64,000 nt of DNA from Cycas panzhihuaensis (GCA_023213395.1 CM041465.1:218247741-218311740), one strand, 5' to 3'; shown: positions 1 through 11,076, numbered from the stretch's first letter. Program-made: numbers and translations. Notes: generated from the letters alone by a model not told the origin.

Positions 1-119
1 AATTTTAAACCTTTTAATATCACTAACACATCTTATGATCTTCTCTACCATCCTTTGTTTACTAATGACTTCCCCTTAGGCTCTCATTTAGTTGATTAGG
101 CCTCATATTTTAGTTATGA

Positions 120-485
120 AGTAATTTACTCCTTTATTATTATTCATACTATATTTTTTAAATTTATTCCTTAAGGTTTGGAGTTAGTTTTGATACAATA
201 ACTCCTTTATAGATGGTCTTCAAAGTATCTCATGCTTCCTTTTATGTAGTTATCTCACTAATCCTTTGATAGATCTGATTCTAATACATAAAAGATAAAT
301 GATAAGGCTTTGTTTTCTCACTTTTCATTCTCTTTGTAGGTCTTCTTTTGGTCTTTAGTAGCATTAGCATCACGTGCTCTATAACCTATTTCAATCAAGT
401 CCTACATATCTTTTGATAGAAAGATGGGTTTCATCCTTCAACTCTAATTTAAAAAATTAGTACCATCAAATTTTGGCACCATTAC
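120..485 (-). pseudogene. Element A: copia gag N-terminal fragment (decayed)
   Basis: Read on the minus strand, this stretch gives the start of a Ty1/copia gag (UBN2/DUF4219-type domain). A VPKFDGTNF motif sits near 456-480, followed leftwards by degenerate matches to the family pattern of a Lys-rich YKEN-like helix and a following hydrophobic helix. Gag packages element RNA into cytoplasmic particles. Stops interrupt the frame, including one where family members have the Trp after the NF motif, so it is a dead copy. The rest of gag and pol would lie left of position 1. The related leader, primer site and LTR lie to the right (486-3114 and 11417-11809). The gag assignment is fairly sure; exact ends are not. 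Confidence 0.6.
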
Positions 486-3053
486 ATTACCTATTATAAA
501 GGCTATAATGAAGAAATTTCCTTAAAATAAACTACTTTAAAAAAGTAAAGTGCTTGAATGAAATATTAAAATATACTTGAACAAGGCAATAAAGACACTC
601 AGAAAAATATAAGCAAAACTTATCCCCCTTCAACTTAGAGACATGCACAAGTGTCCTAATTAGGACTTAACCTTCTCTAAAGTAAGAATTTTGTACTAAT
701 AGTGATTATAAGCTAAAGTTTTGCTAGATTTGTTCAAGAGTCAACTCAAAGGAAACTTACAAACTAGCATCAACTTTGACCATAAAAATATTACATCAAA
801 TTATTTCAAAACTACTTAAAAGATCATTCACTCAATAGAGAATCAAAATATGAACCCAACACTTTAAATAACAATTGATTCTAACTTTTATGACCATGCT
901 ATACTTTAAAAAGTATAAGGAGGTCAAAAGGGATAAATAGCACTTTAGCACATGAAATATAAAGAAAATTTTCATCAACTTTTAGTCATTAAATAAGCTA
1001 TCAAATACAGACCCAGCATAGTCATGTGACCACTAATTTTATTTGAGTGAAAATATATAACACTTTAGAGTTAGTAGATCTAAAAATGGGCCATATTAGT
1101 GACATATATCCTTGCTGAAGTAGAAACAAGTGCTTGATTTAAAATAAACACCTTGAAAAATAAATTAGACCCTTTTAAAAAATTACTCTTCTAGTTGCTT
1201 AAAACCTGAATGTAACCTACAAGCTATATGGTAAAGGGGCTATAAGTAATAAAACTCACAGAGAGATAAAACATAATTAATTTTTTTTCAAAGTATGGAT
1301 AGGATTAAGTAACCAATTTTTAGCAATGTTTTTGGCCTTAGGTAACCTATCATTATGTTGTTGCTCTATTCTTCTACTGCAAGTCCCTCTAGATGCTACT
1401 ATAAGTCCCATTAAATGTCATGCAAGCAAGAATATAATGATGTTCAATCATGCCATTATATATGACTATGCAAGCATGTAGTGCTGGATTATATATATCA
1501 AGAAAAGGATAATCATATATCTTGAATAGTAAATAGGTTACTCCTATTCTAAGTAGAGATAATAGAAAATGTATAAAAAAAATTGACTCACCTAATTAGC
1601 TACTTGTCTCATACAACTAGAGTATCATTAAGAGCCACACATATATACAAAGCATAGATACTTAACTTTAGCATGAGATATAACCCAATAAATATAAAGA
1701 ATGTAATAGTGTATGAATATAGTTAATACACAAGTGCATGAATGGGAATATAATCAATGCACAACTATGAAGAATATACATAAATTAGTCAATTTGAACA
1801 AATAACAAAGATTAATACAACATAAAATATAAAGTAAGCATACTATAAAGATGCACATAATAATGATTATTTTTTGGACAGTGTTAGTAAGGGTGATTAA
1901 GAACCATGGAAAGTTGAACAAATGATGAAGAGTGTATTGATTCAAGTAGTTGTAGTGATCATCATCCTAATGGCCTCTATAGAAAAAGCCAATGATGTGG
2001 TTCCATGCAACCAAGTGGTGAGTGATCTCTTGGCATGTACATCTTTTATTGTCAAGATGTGTTTGATTTCAACTACTGCATGTTGTAGTGGTATTTAAAG
2101 ATTGAACTCAAACGCTAAAACTATCCTCAATGGGCAACTACTATATAGATGCATTATGGTCAATAATATACAATGGCAATCAATAGAATATAAATGTAAA
2201 TATAAAGACATAAAAGGTCAACCACTAGCATCAAAGGGTACATAGAGAACTCATCTTCTTAGATTAAATTTTAACTAGCATTTACATGATAAACTTGAAC
2301 CTAAATGTGAAACGTAGATAGGAAATCAATATTTGTCAATGCCAAGCAGTCAAGGAAGGAGATACATCTATGCATACATTTAAATGGATACTAACTGGGT
2401 AGACTTCTATAAATCAACTAAGTCAACTAAAGAATCAAAGCATAATATTAATTCTTCTTCACATGTCAAATGTTGAATGAAAAAAGGAAGTGAATATTTA
2501 GATAGGTTGAAAGTGGGCTTTTAAATAATGATGTTGATGAGGGATGTAAAGATATGAATGTCATATTGAGATGTTCTTTATGTGATTTTATGTTAAGGTA
2601 CATTTTGACTAGTGATTGAAGGTCGTAAACATCACATAAAAGGTAAATGCACATAGATTATAGTTCAGAGGGTGAACATAAGGATGTGTAGACACCATAG
2701 ACATTCATAGTCATAAGTTTTAGGCACTCAAAATTTTAATGTATGGATTTTGCATATAGAACAATATGTATAAAGCACCCAACAATAGTACATATAGATG
2801 CACTGGTGTAGAGAGGTACAAATATGCATGGAGTAGAGTAGAATAGATTCACAAGCATAGAGGGATGTGAGTACACCCTAGAGAGGTACTAGATTGTGTC
2901 ATTGATTAACTTCTATAATGTACACCATAAAATAAATACATTCCACCCACATAAATATATCAAACATAAACTATGTGTTATCTAAATACATGAGACAATT
3001 AAATGATAAACTATATATATAATATAAGGCAATATATTTGTTAGGAGCAACCT
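486..3053. other. Element A: AT-rich leader without recognisable genes
   Basis: This 2.5 kb stretch separates the gag fragment from the decayed primer site at 3054. Only short open frames occur (for example 1754-1945 and 2466-2654 on the minus strand), with no recognisable domain and a composition typical of random AT-rich DNA. I infer it is the untranslated leader of element A. It lacks the leader motifs shared by B, D and J. Confidence 0.4.
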
Positions 3054-3066
3054 AGCTCTAATACTA
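3054..3066 (-). other. Element A: decayed tRNA-iMet primer-binding site
   Basis: The plus strand reads AGCTCTAATACTA, which is the initiator tRNA-Met 3' end AGCTCTGATACCA with one G to A and one C to T change. Its place next to LTR-like sequence and downstream of a minus-strand gag fits a minus-strand copia element. Confidence 0.6.
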
Positions 3067-3114
3067 AAACATAGAACTAGAGGACAAAAAATAGAGAGGA
3101 AGAAATGAAAGCAT
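3067..3114 (-). repeat. Element A: 5' LTR, left piece
   Basis: These 48 bases lie between the decayed primer site and the insertion point of B. They continue at 11417 once B and one copy of its target duplication are removed. The left LTR edge is not exact because the terminal CA is mutated. Confidence 0.5.
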
Positions 3115-3444
3115 TGATGGAGCCGGAGGAGCAGAGCAGGACATCACGACGTTCTCATCTTGAGTACAACGGTAATTTCCAATAGAGTGGCGGTGTTAAT
3201 AAACACCAGGGAGGTATTCCCAACCCTTAAATAGAGAATTGTGGAGCCGTCAGCACCATCACCCTAGTTGCACAACAATTAAGGTTAGTTTGAAAAATAT
3301 TAAAAATAAATAATGGTGATCATTACCTCACATGAGTGGTCGGTCCGGCGGTATTGAGCGGCTCAAGGTGCCCTAGGGGCCCTCAAAGGTGGCTTTGAGG
3401 GGCCCTAAGCACTCAGTGCACGTACATTGGGATTATTCCCAACA
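3115..3444 (-). repeat. Element B: 3' LTR
   Basis: This is a 330-bp copy of the repeat at 11077-11411. On the minus strand it starts TGTTGGGAATAATCCC and ends GGCTCCATCA, with the usual TG...CA ends. A TATA-like TATTTAAG lies at 3226-3233 (minus). The LTR also holds a GC-rich hairpin at 3374-3407. Confidence 0.97.
3374..3407. repeat. GC-rich hairpin in B LTR
   Basis: Arms 3374-3388 and 3393-3407 are inverted copies of each other (CTTTGAGGGGCCCTA against TAGGGGCCCTCAAAG), with one unpaired base and a GTGG loop. The same structure sits at 11340-11373 in the other LTR, so both copies have kept it. Confidence 0.85.
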
Positions 3445-3455
3445 TTCTCCCCCAT
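3445..3455 (-). other. Element B: polypurine tract
   Basis: The minus strand reads ATGGGGGAGAA directly before the 3' LTR start TGTTGGG. Position and purine run fit the plus-strand DNA primer of a copia element. Confidence 0.9.
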
Positions 3456-3465
3456 AAGCCCAATG

Positions 3466-4960
3466 TGTATGACTCCTAAATCATCTCTGAACTTTTCAAA
3501 CTTGATTTTTCCCAAGGCCTTTATAAAAATATCCGCTGTTTGATCTTGATTGCTCTGATAAGTCAACTCTATCTCTTCTGCTTGTACAAGTTCCCGAATG
3601 AAGTGGTATTGAGTTTCAATATGCTTTGTTCTACCGTGGAATACTGGATTTTTTTTCATTTAAATAGCGCTCTGATTGTCACACCAAATTTTAATGGGAC
3701 CTTGCTGTTTAATTTGAAAATCCTGTAAGAGTCTTCTTAACCAGATTGATTCACAGGCTCCTAACACTGCGGCTTTATATTCTGCTTCAGCTGTGGATAA
3801 GGAAATGGTATTTTGTTTCTTTGTACTCCAAGCTACTACTGCTGATCCCATACTAAATGCATAACCAGAAGTAGATTTTCTATCATCAATATCACCAACC
3901 CAATCAATCTATATAACCGATTAATCAAACTCGGATGTAGGTTTGTAGTATAATCCAAAGTCTGAAGTCCCTTTAAGGTATCTGAGGATTCTTTTAGCAG
4001 CTTGCCAGTGAGATGTCTTTGGATCCTGCATAAATCTAGATACAACACTTACAAAATATGTTATATCAGGTCGAGTAGAGGTTAAATAAAGTAGGCTACC
4101 AATTAGTTATCTATAGTGAGTGGGATCAACTGAAGTTGAGTCATCTGTCTTAGACAGTTTAATTCCAATTTCTGCTGGTATTGACAATGGTTTACAGTTT
4201 GTCATATTAAATCTTTGTAGAAGGTCTAATATATATTTACGTTGAGAGATAAATATTCCTTGTTTATCTTGCCACACTTCCAATCCTAGGAAGTAGTGCA
4301 TAAGACCTAAGTATGTCATTTTAAATTCCTTACACATAGCTTCTTTAAATTGACTTAAAAGTTGGGAGTCATTTCCTATATAAATTAAGTCATCTACGTA
4401 AAGTCCTACGATCAATATCGAATTTCCTTTAATTTTGGTATATAGGTTTGGATCTGCTTAAGATCTTTCAAACCCTTGATCTTTAAGATATGTGTCTATA
4501 CGGGAATACCAAGCCCTAGGTGCTTGTTTTAGACCATATAACGCTTTCTTTAACTTATACACTTTGTTTTCTTCCCCCCTGACTTCAAAACCGAGGGGTT
4601 GAGAGACATAGATATCTTCTTGGATATAACCATTTAAGAAAGCACTTTTAGCATCCATTTGATAAACAAAGCCAACCCATTTGGGCGCCTAAACTTATTA
4701 TCATGCGAATCGATTCCATTCTAGCAATCGGGCAAATGTTTCAAGATATAGTATGCCTTCTGTTTGAGCATATCCTTTGGCAGCTAAACGAGCTTTATAT
4801 CTATCAATTGATCCATCAGTGTGGCACTTAGTCTTATAAACCCATTTGGTTCCAATGGCTTTCTTTCTTGGTGGTAAGTCTACAAGTTCCCAAGTGTCAT
4901 TTTTAACGATAGATTTATATTCCTCTTGCATGGCTTTTGCCAAGACTCATCTTGATTAGC
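3466..4960 (-). pseudogene. Element B: reverse transcriptase and RNase H
   Basis: The minus strand carries a copia reverse transcriptase followed by RNase H, which copy element RNA to DNA and degrade the RNA strand. Visible in order: TKWVYKTK and DRYKARLAAKGYAQ near 4760-4840, DAKSAFLNG near 4630-4658, [11 protein letters not shown] near 4510-4540, the catalytic YVDDL at 4386-4400, and DDRKSTSGYAF near 3860-3890. Next come STAEAEY near 3780 and DNQSAI near 3660. The family's terminal RTKHIE...IRE motif lies at 3590-3640, ending in KFEKFRDDLGV. Breaks: a frameshift near 4690-4710 after the ETFA motif, and stops near 4100 and 3920. Catalytic residues are retained, but the reading frame is not continuous, so this is a recently inactivated copy. 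Confidence 0.93.
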
Positions 4961-5199
4961 CTCACCAAAGGTTTGAGGCTCATGACTTTCAAGTAACTTA
5001 CTCATTAGAGCAAAGTTAACTTTGTGTGAATGTGTAGATCTTCGATTGTTATCTAATATATTTCCTAAGTCATGGTTGCGTTGAACCCATTTGGGTAGTG
5101 GTTGTGATGGTGGTTGAGGTGATGTTGTTTCCCTAATAGTTTTGAGAGTTTCTCCACATAGGAGGCACATATTTGGATGTATTTGATGCATTAAACTTA

Positions 5200-6175
5200 A
5201 TGGTAATGTCCTTCTGTTGTTCGTGAGTATTTTGATAGTAGGTGTCTTCTTGAAATTTGACATCCCTACTCAGTATAAGTTTTCGGGATTTGGGATCATA
5301 AACTTTGTAAGATTTTGACGATTCACTATATCCAATAAAGATACATTTTACACTATGATCATCTAATTTGGTTCTTCTTTGGTCAGGGATGTGGGCATAG
5401 GCTAAATGCCCAAATACCTTAAGGTGACGGATACTAGGTTTATAACTTTGTCCATGCTTCTTCCGTGTCTTCCCCTAACGACTTTTGTGGAACATCGATT
5501 AAGTAAGTAGGCTCGGTATGGGTACTTGACCCAAAATTCATGGCCTAAGTTTTTATCTTTAAGCATACAACGTGCCATTTCTACGATAGTTCTGTTTGTC
5601 CTTTCGGCTACACTATTTTGCTGTGGGGTGTAGGGGTTGGTATGTTGTCGCCTAATCCCATGTTGGATACAAGAATCCTTGAAGATATTAGAGGTAAATT
5701 CTCCCCATTATCCGATCTTAAGGAGAGGATATGATATCCACTTTGTCGCTCAACGAAGGTTTTGAAGTCAACAAAGTGGTCGAAAGCATCAGATTTGTAT
5801 TTGAGAAAGAACACCCAAGTCTTTCTTGTAAAGTCATCAATAAATGTAAGGAAATATTTGGCACCGCTATGAGGGAGTGGCCATTGGGCCACAAGTATCC
5901 GTGTGAGCGAGTTGAAGAGGGGCGATGCGATGGCTAAAGTCTGGAAAACTTTCTCTATGATGTTTTCCAAGAAGGCATCCCTCACACAACTCTTTGTTAA
6001 CATCAATAGGGGGTAAGACATTAACCATATCTAATCTTTTCATAAGGGCTAAACTGGTATAATTAAGGTGACCGAAACGTCGATGCCATAGGTCACTATC
6101 CATAGTAGTTATGGTTCTAAGGGCATATGTATCTGAGGGGGTGATAGTAAGTTTAAATAAACGATCTTTAGTCAT
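5200..6175 (-). pseudogene. Element B: integrase
   Basis: This is copia integrase, which inserts element cDNA into the chromosome. The minus strand shows the zinc-binding HHCC region (LWHRRFGH and LCEGCLLGKHH, about 5960-6095). The core then follows, with the first aspartate in HTDTCGPM near 5890, FIDDFTRKTW near 5820-5850 and the second aspartate in LRSDNGE near 5710-5730. The C-terminal part has LKVFGHLAYAH and KCIFIGYSESSK (about 5320-5430). One frameshift separates the zinc region from the core near 5880, and another follows the SDNG motif near 5700. The variable linker towards reverse transcriptase occupies roughly 4960-5260. Confidence 0.92.
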
Positions 6176-6201
6176 GATACCCCAACAATAGCGTCATTTT
6201 G

Positions 6202-7690
6202 TCATTTATCTTTAATGACACATTCGCCGTTGTCAAAAATTATTTTATAGTCTTGTCCCATCATCTGTCCTACCGATAGTAAGTTTTTCTTTAAAGCAGG
6301 GACGTATAGAACATCATTTAAATATTTATATTCACCACTATCAGTCAATAAAGCAATGTTACCTTTTCCAATTGATTCGTGAGAAGTGTTGTCTCCAAAC
6401 ATAATAGACCCTTTCTTATTTGTATCCAAAGTTTGAAATAATTGTTCTTTATGGGTCATGTGGGTGGAACAACCGGAATCAATGTACCAACTATCATCAT
6501 CTTCTTCTAGGGCTGAAAAACTAGATAGAAATAACCTATTGTTGATTTTAAATTTTGATGTATTTGACACATGTCCTCTAGAGGGTGGTCCATGTTTTGA
6601 AAAACACTTATCTTCAGTGTGACCATTTCTATGACAATAAGTGCAATATTGTTGATCTCTTTTTCCATAACTAAGATTTTGAGTCCTTGGTGGAGAGTGA
6701 TCAAAGTTGAGAGGTCTCCCCCTTTCCTCATAGAATTGAGTATGATTATTTCTTGGTTGGTCATGATAGTTTTGAGGTGTTCTAGAAGGTTGTGGGTTCC
6801 CATGACAATGTGGACAATAAGAATGATTTTCAACTTGTCTTCGTTGGTTAGGGTTTTTTTGAGTGTTCGAATGTCTTGGAGAATTTTCATGTTGTGGGGG
6901 TCGTCCTTGTCTATTATGAGGAGCTTGGTATCGTGGAGGATTTTGTCTAGGTTCATTTCTAGGGTTTTCATCTTTTCTCCTTAAAGGAGATGCGTTTTGT
7001 TTTGAGGTGCCATCTTGAGAGTTAGGTTGAATGTTAGCCTTTGTAGCAAAGGCATGTTCTAAAGTTTCATTGGCAGCTTGTTGCTCTTCTATGGACATGA
7101 GCATAGCAGTAAGTTGTTCTATTTTGAGGGTACTTAGGTCTTTAGATACACTAATACTAGTAGCTACCATTTCAAAGCGTCTAACAGCTCCTACACATCG
7201 AAGAATTCGTTCAACGACTCTTTGTTCGGTTAAGGTATCCCCAAGGGACCTCATTTAGTTAATTATATCTTGAATCTTGGTCATAAATTCAGTTATTGAT
7301 TCATGAGGCATCATACGTAAATTTTCGAACTTACTTCTTAAGTTTTGTAGTTTAGAGGACGCAGCCCTTTTTTATATGAGTTGTAAAGTATCCCAAGCCT
7401 CTTTGGACTTAATGGATTCACTAACTCGTGGGAAAACATTATCTTCCAATGCGCAAAAAATAAGAGCTAATGCTTCATTATCTTTTTTGATATTTTCTTT
7501 GTATGTAGCTTTTTCGATGCTCAGTTGGATTTGATCCTAAGTCATTGTAACCATTTCTCACTATATCCCACATTTCATTTGTTATGAGGATGGGCCTCAT
7601 CCTCCTACTCCAGTTAAGAAAATTATTTGGATGAAATTTAGGAATAATGATATTGGGAAAAGTAGAGGTGATTTTAAATTAAAGTTGTAT
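6202..7690 (-). pseudogene. Element B: gag with zinc knuckle and protease
   Basis: Gag and protease lie in one frame, as usual in copia. The start is near 7690 (PKFHPNNFLNW motif, then MWDIVRNGY). A UBN2 domain runs to about 7260 with FCALEDNVFPRV and SKEAWDTLQ. From 7254 a 350-codon open stretch continues. It holds a C-X2-C-X4-H-X4-C zinc knuckle at its residues 204-217 (6604-6645), an extra CPHC pair at residues 147-150, a long Pro/Arg/Asn/Gln-rich linker, and the aspartic protease site DSGCSTHM starting at residue 259 (6480). Two stops break gag: one just upstream at 7255-7257, where relatives have Gln before MRSLG, and one near 7375. The 350-codon frame looks intact, but the N-terminal domain is cut off from it. 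Confidence 0.93.
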
Positions 7691-7849
7691 AAAATCTCAT
7701 AAATCCAATACCAAAATATTTCAATCTACAAAATTTCAAACAACTTAAATCAAACAAATTATTTCCAAATATATATATGGGAAGGTTTTGAAAAGTTTGA
7801 AGAAATGAAGTAGGAGGTAGAAAGGGTAGTAGGGTGTAAGTTTATGTTT

Positions 7850-8235
7850 CTCCGGGCAACCTTGGTTGCTATTACATCGATGGCGCACCTTACGGATGGC
7901 AAAAGCAGGCACCCTTTATCTGCACGGAGCGCTAAGCTCTATATACCTCGATGCGTGGTGCTAAGAAGGCTTTGACACCCCCAGATTGTTGGTCCACCTG
8001 GGATTTATGCCTAACGACAGATCTAGCGGTGAAAGTTCTCGAACCAAAGGCACTCACCCTCTCCAGGTCTAGTCTTGGTCTCCAAACACCATGAAATGAA
8101 AAGGTTCTGCACCTCAGCCTGCCACCGTATACACCTGATAGCTAATGGCTGTCCTCATCCAATATGAGTAGGCCAATTAGCATGTGCGGGGTGGTAACTT
8201 CAGGGGTCCTAACCGTTCCCCTTGTAAGGCTGGAA
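7850..8235. other. GC-rich non-coding island in B leader
   Basis: About 390 bp with much higher GC content than its surroundings, abruptly bounded by AT-rich sequence. It contains short inverted stretches such as GGGCAACC...GGTTGC near 7853-7870. No long open frame or known domain is visible on either strand. It could be a structured part of the element RNA or captured host sequence. Confidence 0.5.
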
Positions 8236-8979
8236 AAAAGTGTGGTTCAATTCAGAATTATCTTATTTAATGTGGAAACTAATCTATTTAGCAATGTGGT
8301 CTTGCTTAGAAAAAAAAGAAAAATTCTTTTGATAATAGAAAAAAAAATGCTCTAAGCAAGATGAAATGAAAACTTTTACAAAAAACTCTTTTGCTTTGTT
8401 TCAAAAAAAACATATAATGCCCTTTAAACAAATGTAATATTCCTTTGAAAAGAAATGCAATTTTCTTTTTATAAGTGCAAGAAGGATGATATTTTTCAAC
8501 AACTTTGATACACTTTTTAAAGTAAAACGATTAATAAGAAAGTAATGATGCTTAAAACTTTCACTTATGCAAGATTTGAAATAAATTTTTGAGAATAAAT
8601 AGTTTTCAAAAGATGCTAATTCCTCAAATGAGTAATGTAGAACTTCAATATAAAAACTTTCCTTTTTATATAAGAACAACTTTTATATATTGCCTTATAA
8701 ACAAATGTTTGTTCAAAATAATGTAAAGTGCTTGTAGAAAGATCAAGCAGAAACTTGAGTAAACAAAGAAATATGAACTAGAATTTTCTTTACAATTTTT
8801 GAAAGAAGACAAGCTTGTTAGGATGTATATATATGCTCAACTTTAACAGATTGAAAACTATATTGAATAAGGTCAGAATTGCTTAAAATTTTACCAATAT
8901 GTAGATTGATGGGGTATGAATCCAATAAAATAAACAGTTTTAAAAACGGATACCAATAAATCACGTTTTGAATAATTCA

Positions 8980-9700
8980 ACAATATGGACCTCCTTATGA
9001 AGCCTAACAGGAGCAGGGTAGGCAAAAATTGCATAAAATGACTAATTATCCTTAGGAAAAATTAAACAAATGATCAAATATTATATATGAAGTAATCAAT
9101 ATTCTTTCAATTTGAAAATTTTAAAAAATATATTAAAAACGTGTAACAAAACAGTAGATTTAGGCCAATAGAATACCTCAACTTTAACTGATTTGAAATA
9201 TAAGTAAAATGTGTCAAAATATATAAAAAATTACATCACAATGAAGAGAAATGAGTCAGCTTCCCAACGAAATGAAATCTGATAAAAGATGCAAAAGTTA
9301 TAGTGAAAAATGTAACAAGTGTCTTTATGGAGAATGTTCAAGAAACAGGCAAAAACAACTAAATTTTTTATTTTAGCGATTAAAATATTAGTGAAAATGA
9401 ACTCAAAGAATTGAAATAAAAAATGGGTATTAAAGTCTATATGACGTAGATCACTATAGAAAAAATTCAGACACAAAATAGTTTACCAGAAATAAATGAC
9501 AGCCAGTTCTAAAACTGATTTTATTAAAAATGCAAAAAACGCTGAAATTTCGAAAGTCCAATGTTAGAAAGGTCAAAACAAGGTCAAATGGGCACCAAAT
9601 TGGTCTTATGACCAGTCAAAATCAATCTACGGAAAATTTCTGATCTATTGGCGCAGGTTTCGTCTGAAACTGATGAGTCAAAAAGAAGTTATGGCCTCAA
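8980..9700 (-). other. Leader modules of B shared with D and J
   Basis: Three short conserved stretches occur in the same order in B, D and J. In B they are near 9600-9700 (hairpin module), 9240-9330 and 8985-9020 (GAAGCCTAACAGGAGC on plus). The matching places in D are 19255-19345, 18900-18990 and 18640-18670; in J they are 61235-61345, 61595-61690 and 62080-62150. They are non-coding and precede gag in element orientation. Confidence 0.75.
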
Positions 9701-9779
9701 AAGCGCCAATAACCCTATGGAAAAATAAAATTTTTAAAAAATAAAGTTTAAAAATGAAAAACACTTATTAAAAAAAGTG

Positions 9780-9880
9780 TCTGAAGATGGACTGCGCTGG
9801 GATTGAACCCAAGACCAGTCAAGAAACAAGGACCTCCGATGCCAGGAGGGTGAACTCGCTCGTCGGGTTAAACAGTACAG
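9780..9880 (-). other. tRNA-like / possible SINE remnant in B leader
   Basis: On the minus strand GGGTTCAATCCC resembles a Pol III box B, preceded about 60 bases upstream by a degenerate box-A-like stretch (GACGAGCGAG) and followed by a T-rich tail. A CCTCC...GGAGG stem lies between. The fold does not make a proper T-arm, so this is not a functional tRNA. A tRNA-derived SINE remnant is the likeliest reading, held weakly. Confidence 0.35.
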
Positions 9881-9924
9881 CTTAATATATATGTGCTACG
9901 CTATATATAAAACAAATATAATGC

Positions 9925-10120
9925 AATTAATATGTCAACGCAAAAGTAATATATGCCAACGCAAATATATAACAAATATAATGTGACCAATATGCCAACG
10001 CAAAAACATGAATAAATGGCAATGCAAATATATATAATATCAAGAATGAACGGCAACGCAAATATGCCAACGCACGATTAATATGACAATGCAAAACGCG
10101 AATATATAAGACGGAATACG
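9925..10120. repeat. Irregular tandem repeat, TATGCCAACGCAAA core
   Basis: The core TATGCCAACGCAAA and close variants (GGCAATGCAAA, GGCAACGCAAA, TATGACAATGCAAA) recur about every 20-45 bases with AT-rich spacers. The core is unlike the rest of the leader. Confidence 0.7.
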
Positions 10121-10760
10121 ATTAAGATCGCACATAGAAATGGCGATTTATAGTCAACGCAATGATGAAAGGCGATATTAAAGTGAGCGGAACGGATTGC
10201 GGACTGTATTCGAAACGAATTGGGCGCCGACCACGAAGGCGATTTAATGAATGCTAACGTAACGAGCAGGCATGCGGGTGTGTATAGGCGTATTAAAGTG
10301 GCGAAAATGATCACCATGTATTAAAGCATGGAAGCGGAACTTCACGGAGGATTAAAGCGCGCAGGCGGGCGTGCGGATCACGCGAGCGGAAAGCGAGATG
10401 CGGCGAGTCAAACGCGTCACGGAGACGCAGATATGCCTTTTCAGGGTGACGGAGAGCAGAAAGGAGATGCACAAAGAGGATGCACGATTTGTAGGACGAG
10501 GAATATGCATGCAAAAACGGCTCAGGATAGGTGGGGCGCAGAGGCCAGATGGAGCGAGGAATAGAGAGGCGATGGAGACGCAGAGGTCCGAAGAACAGAA
10601 GGTGATCTTAAGTTGAGAGCAAATACAAAAAAATGGACAGTGTATGGCTAATGCAACGGGCTAACGGAGACGGAAATGGGGGCCAAATCAATGCAATAAC
10701 AACGGGAGGATGCACAGAGACAAAAGTATAAAGCAAGTAATGAATAATATAATGGTAGAG
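10121..10760. other. GC- and purine-rich segment in B leader
   Basis: This 640-bp stretch is rich in GGAG, GCGGA and CGGAG words on the plus strand and stands out from the AT-rich flanks. Overlapping short open frames occur (plus 10328-10564, 78 aa; plus 10371-10616, 81 aa; minus 10311-10514, 67 aa), but their residues look like a by-product of composition and match no family I know. It may be captured host DNA or amplified repeat. Confidence 0.45.
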
Positions 10761-11060
10761 ATAATATATGAAAAACCAAACAATGGATTTGAGGACAGTT
10801 GATCAAAGTACAGAGTAAAATGCATATATCAAAACATTTATTTATTTATATGTTAAAAAAATAAAAGGAAACGAAGAACCTGGTTTCCGTATGGAGAGCA
10901 AACTTCCGAGCGGGAGATCTTTCTTCACAGTGGATGGAATCCAGATCCGTCTTCTCCAGCGGATAGGTGAGCTCGCCAGAATCTCAACGAGTAGTCATAT
11001 AGATATGTTTCGCTAGACGATTGAGCAACTAAAACCAGAAAATAAACAATAGCATCACCG

Positions 11061-11074
11061 TGGCTCTGATACCA
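11061..11074 (-). other. Element B: tRNA-iMet primer-binding site
   Basis: The minus strand reads TGGTATCAGAGCCA, two bases after the LTR end. It is complementary to the 3' end of plant initiator tRNA-Met and primes minus-strand DNA synthesis. Confidence 0.95.
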
Positions 11075-11076
11075 AA

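Noticed and set aside
6619-6984. 121-codon plus-strand frame
   Set aside because: Antisense shadow of the gag frame of element B.
9780-9880. A real tRNA gene on the minus strand
   Set aside because: The T-stem does not pair properly, the anticodon loop lacks U33, and no matching acceptor stem is seen.
9925-10120. CRISPR-like array
   Set aside because: Repeat cores are irregular, spacers vary and are AT-rich, and the sequence is plant nuclear DNA inside a retrotransposon.
10328-10616. Two overlapping plus-strand frames (78 and 81 aa) as new genes
   Set aside because: Both are explained by the purine- and GC-rich composition, lie antisense in a retroelement leader and share no family motif.
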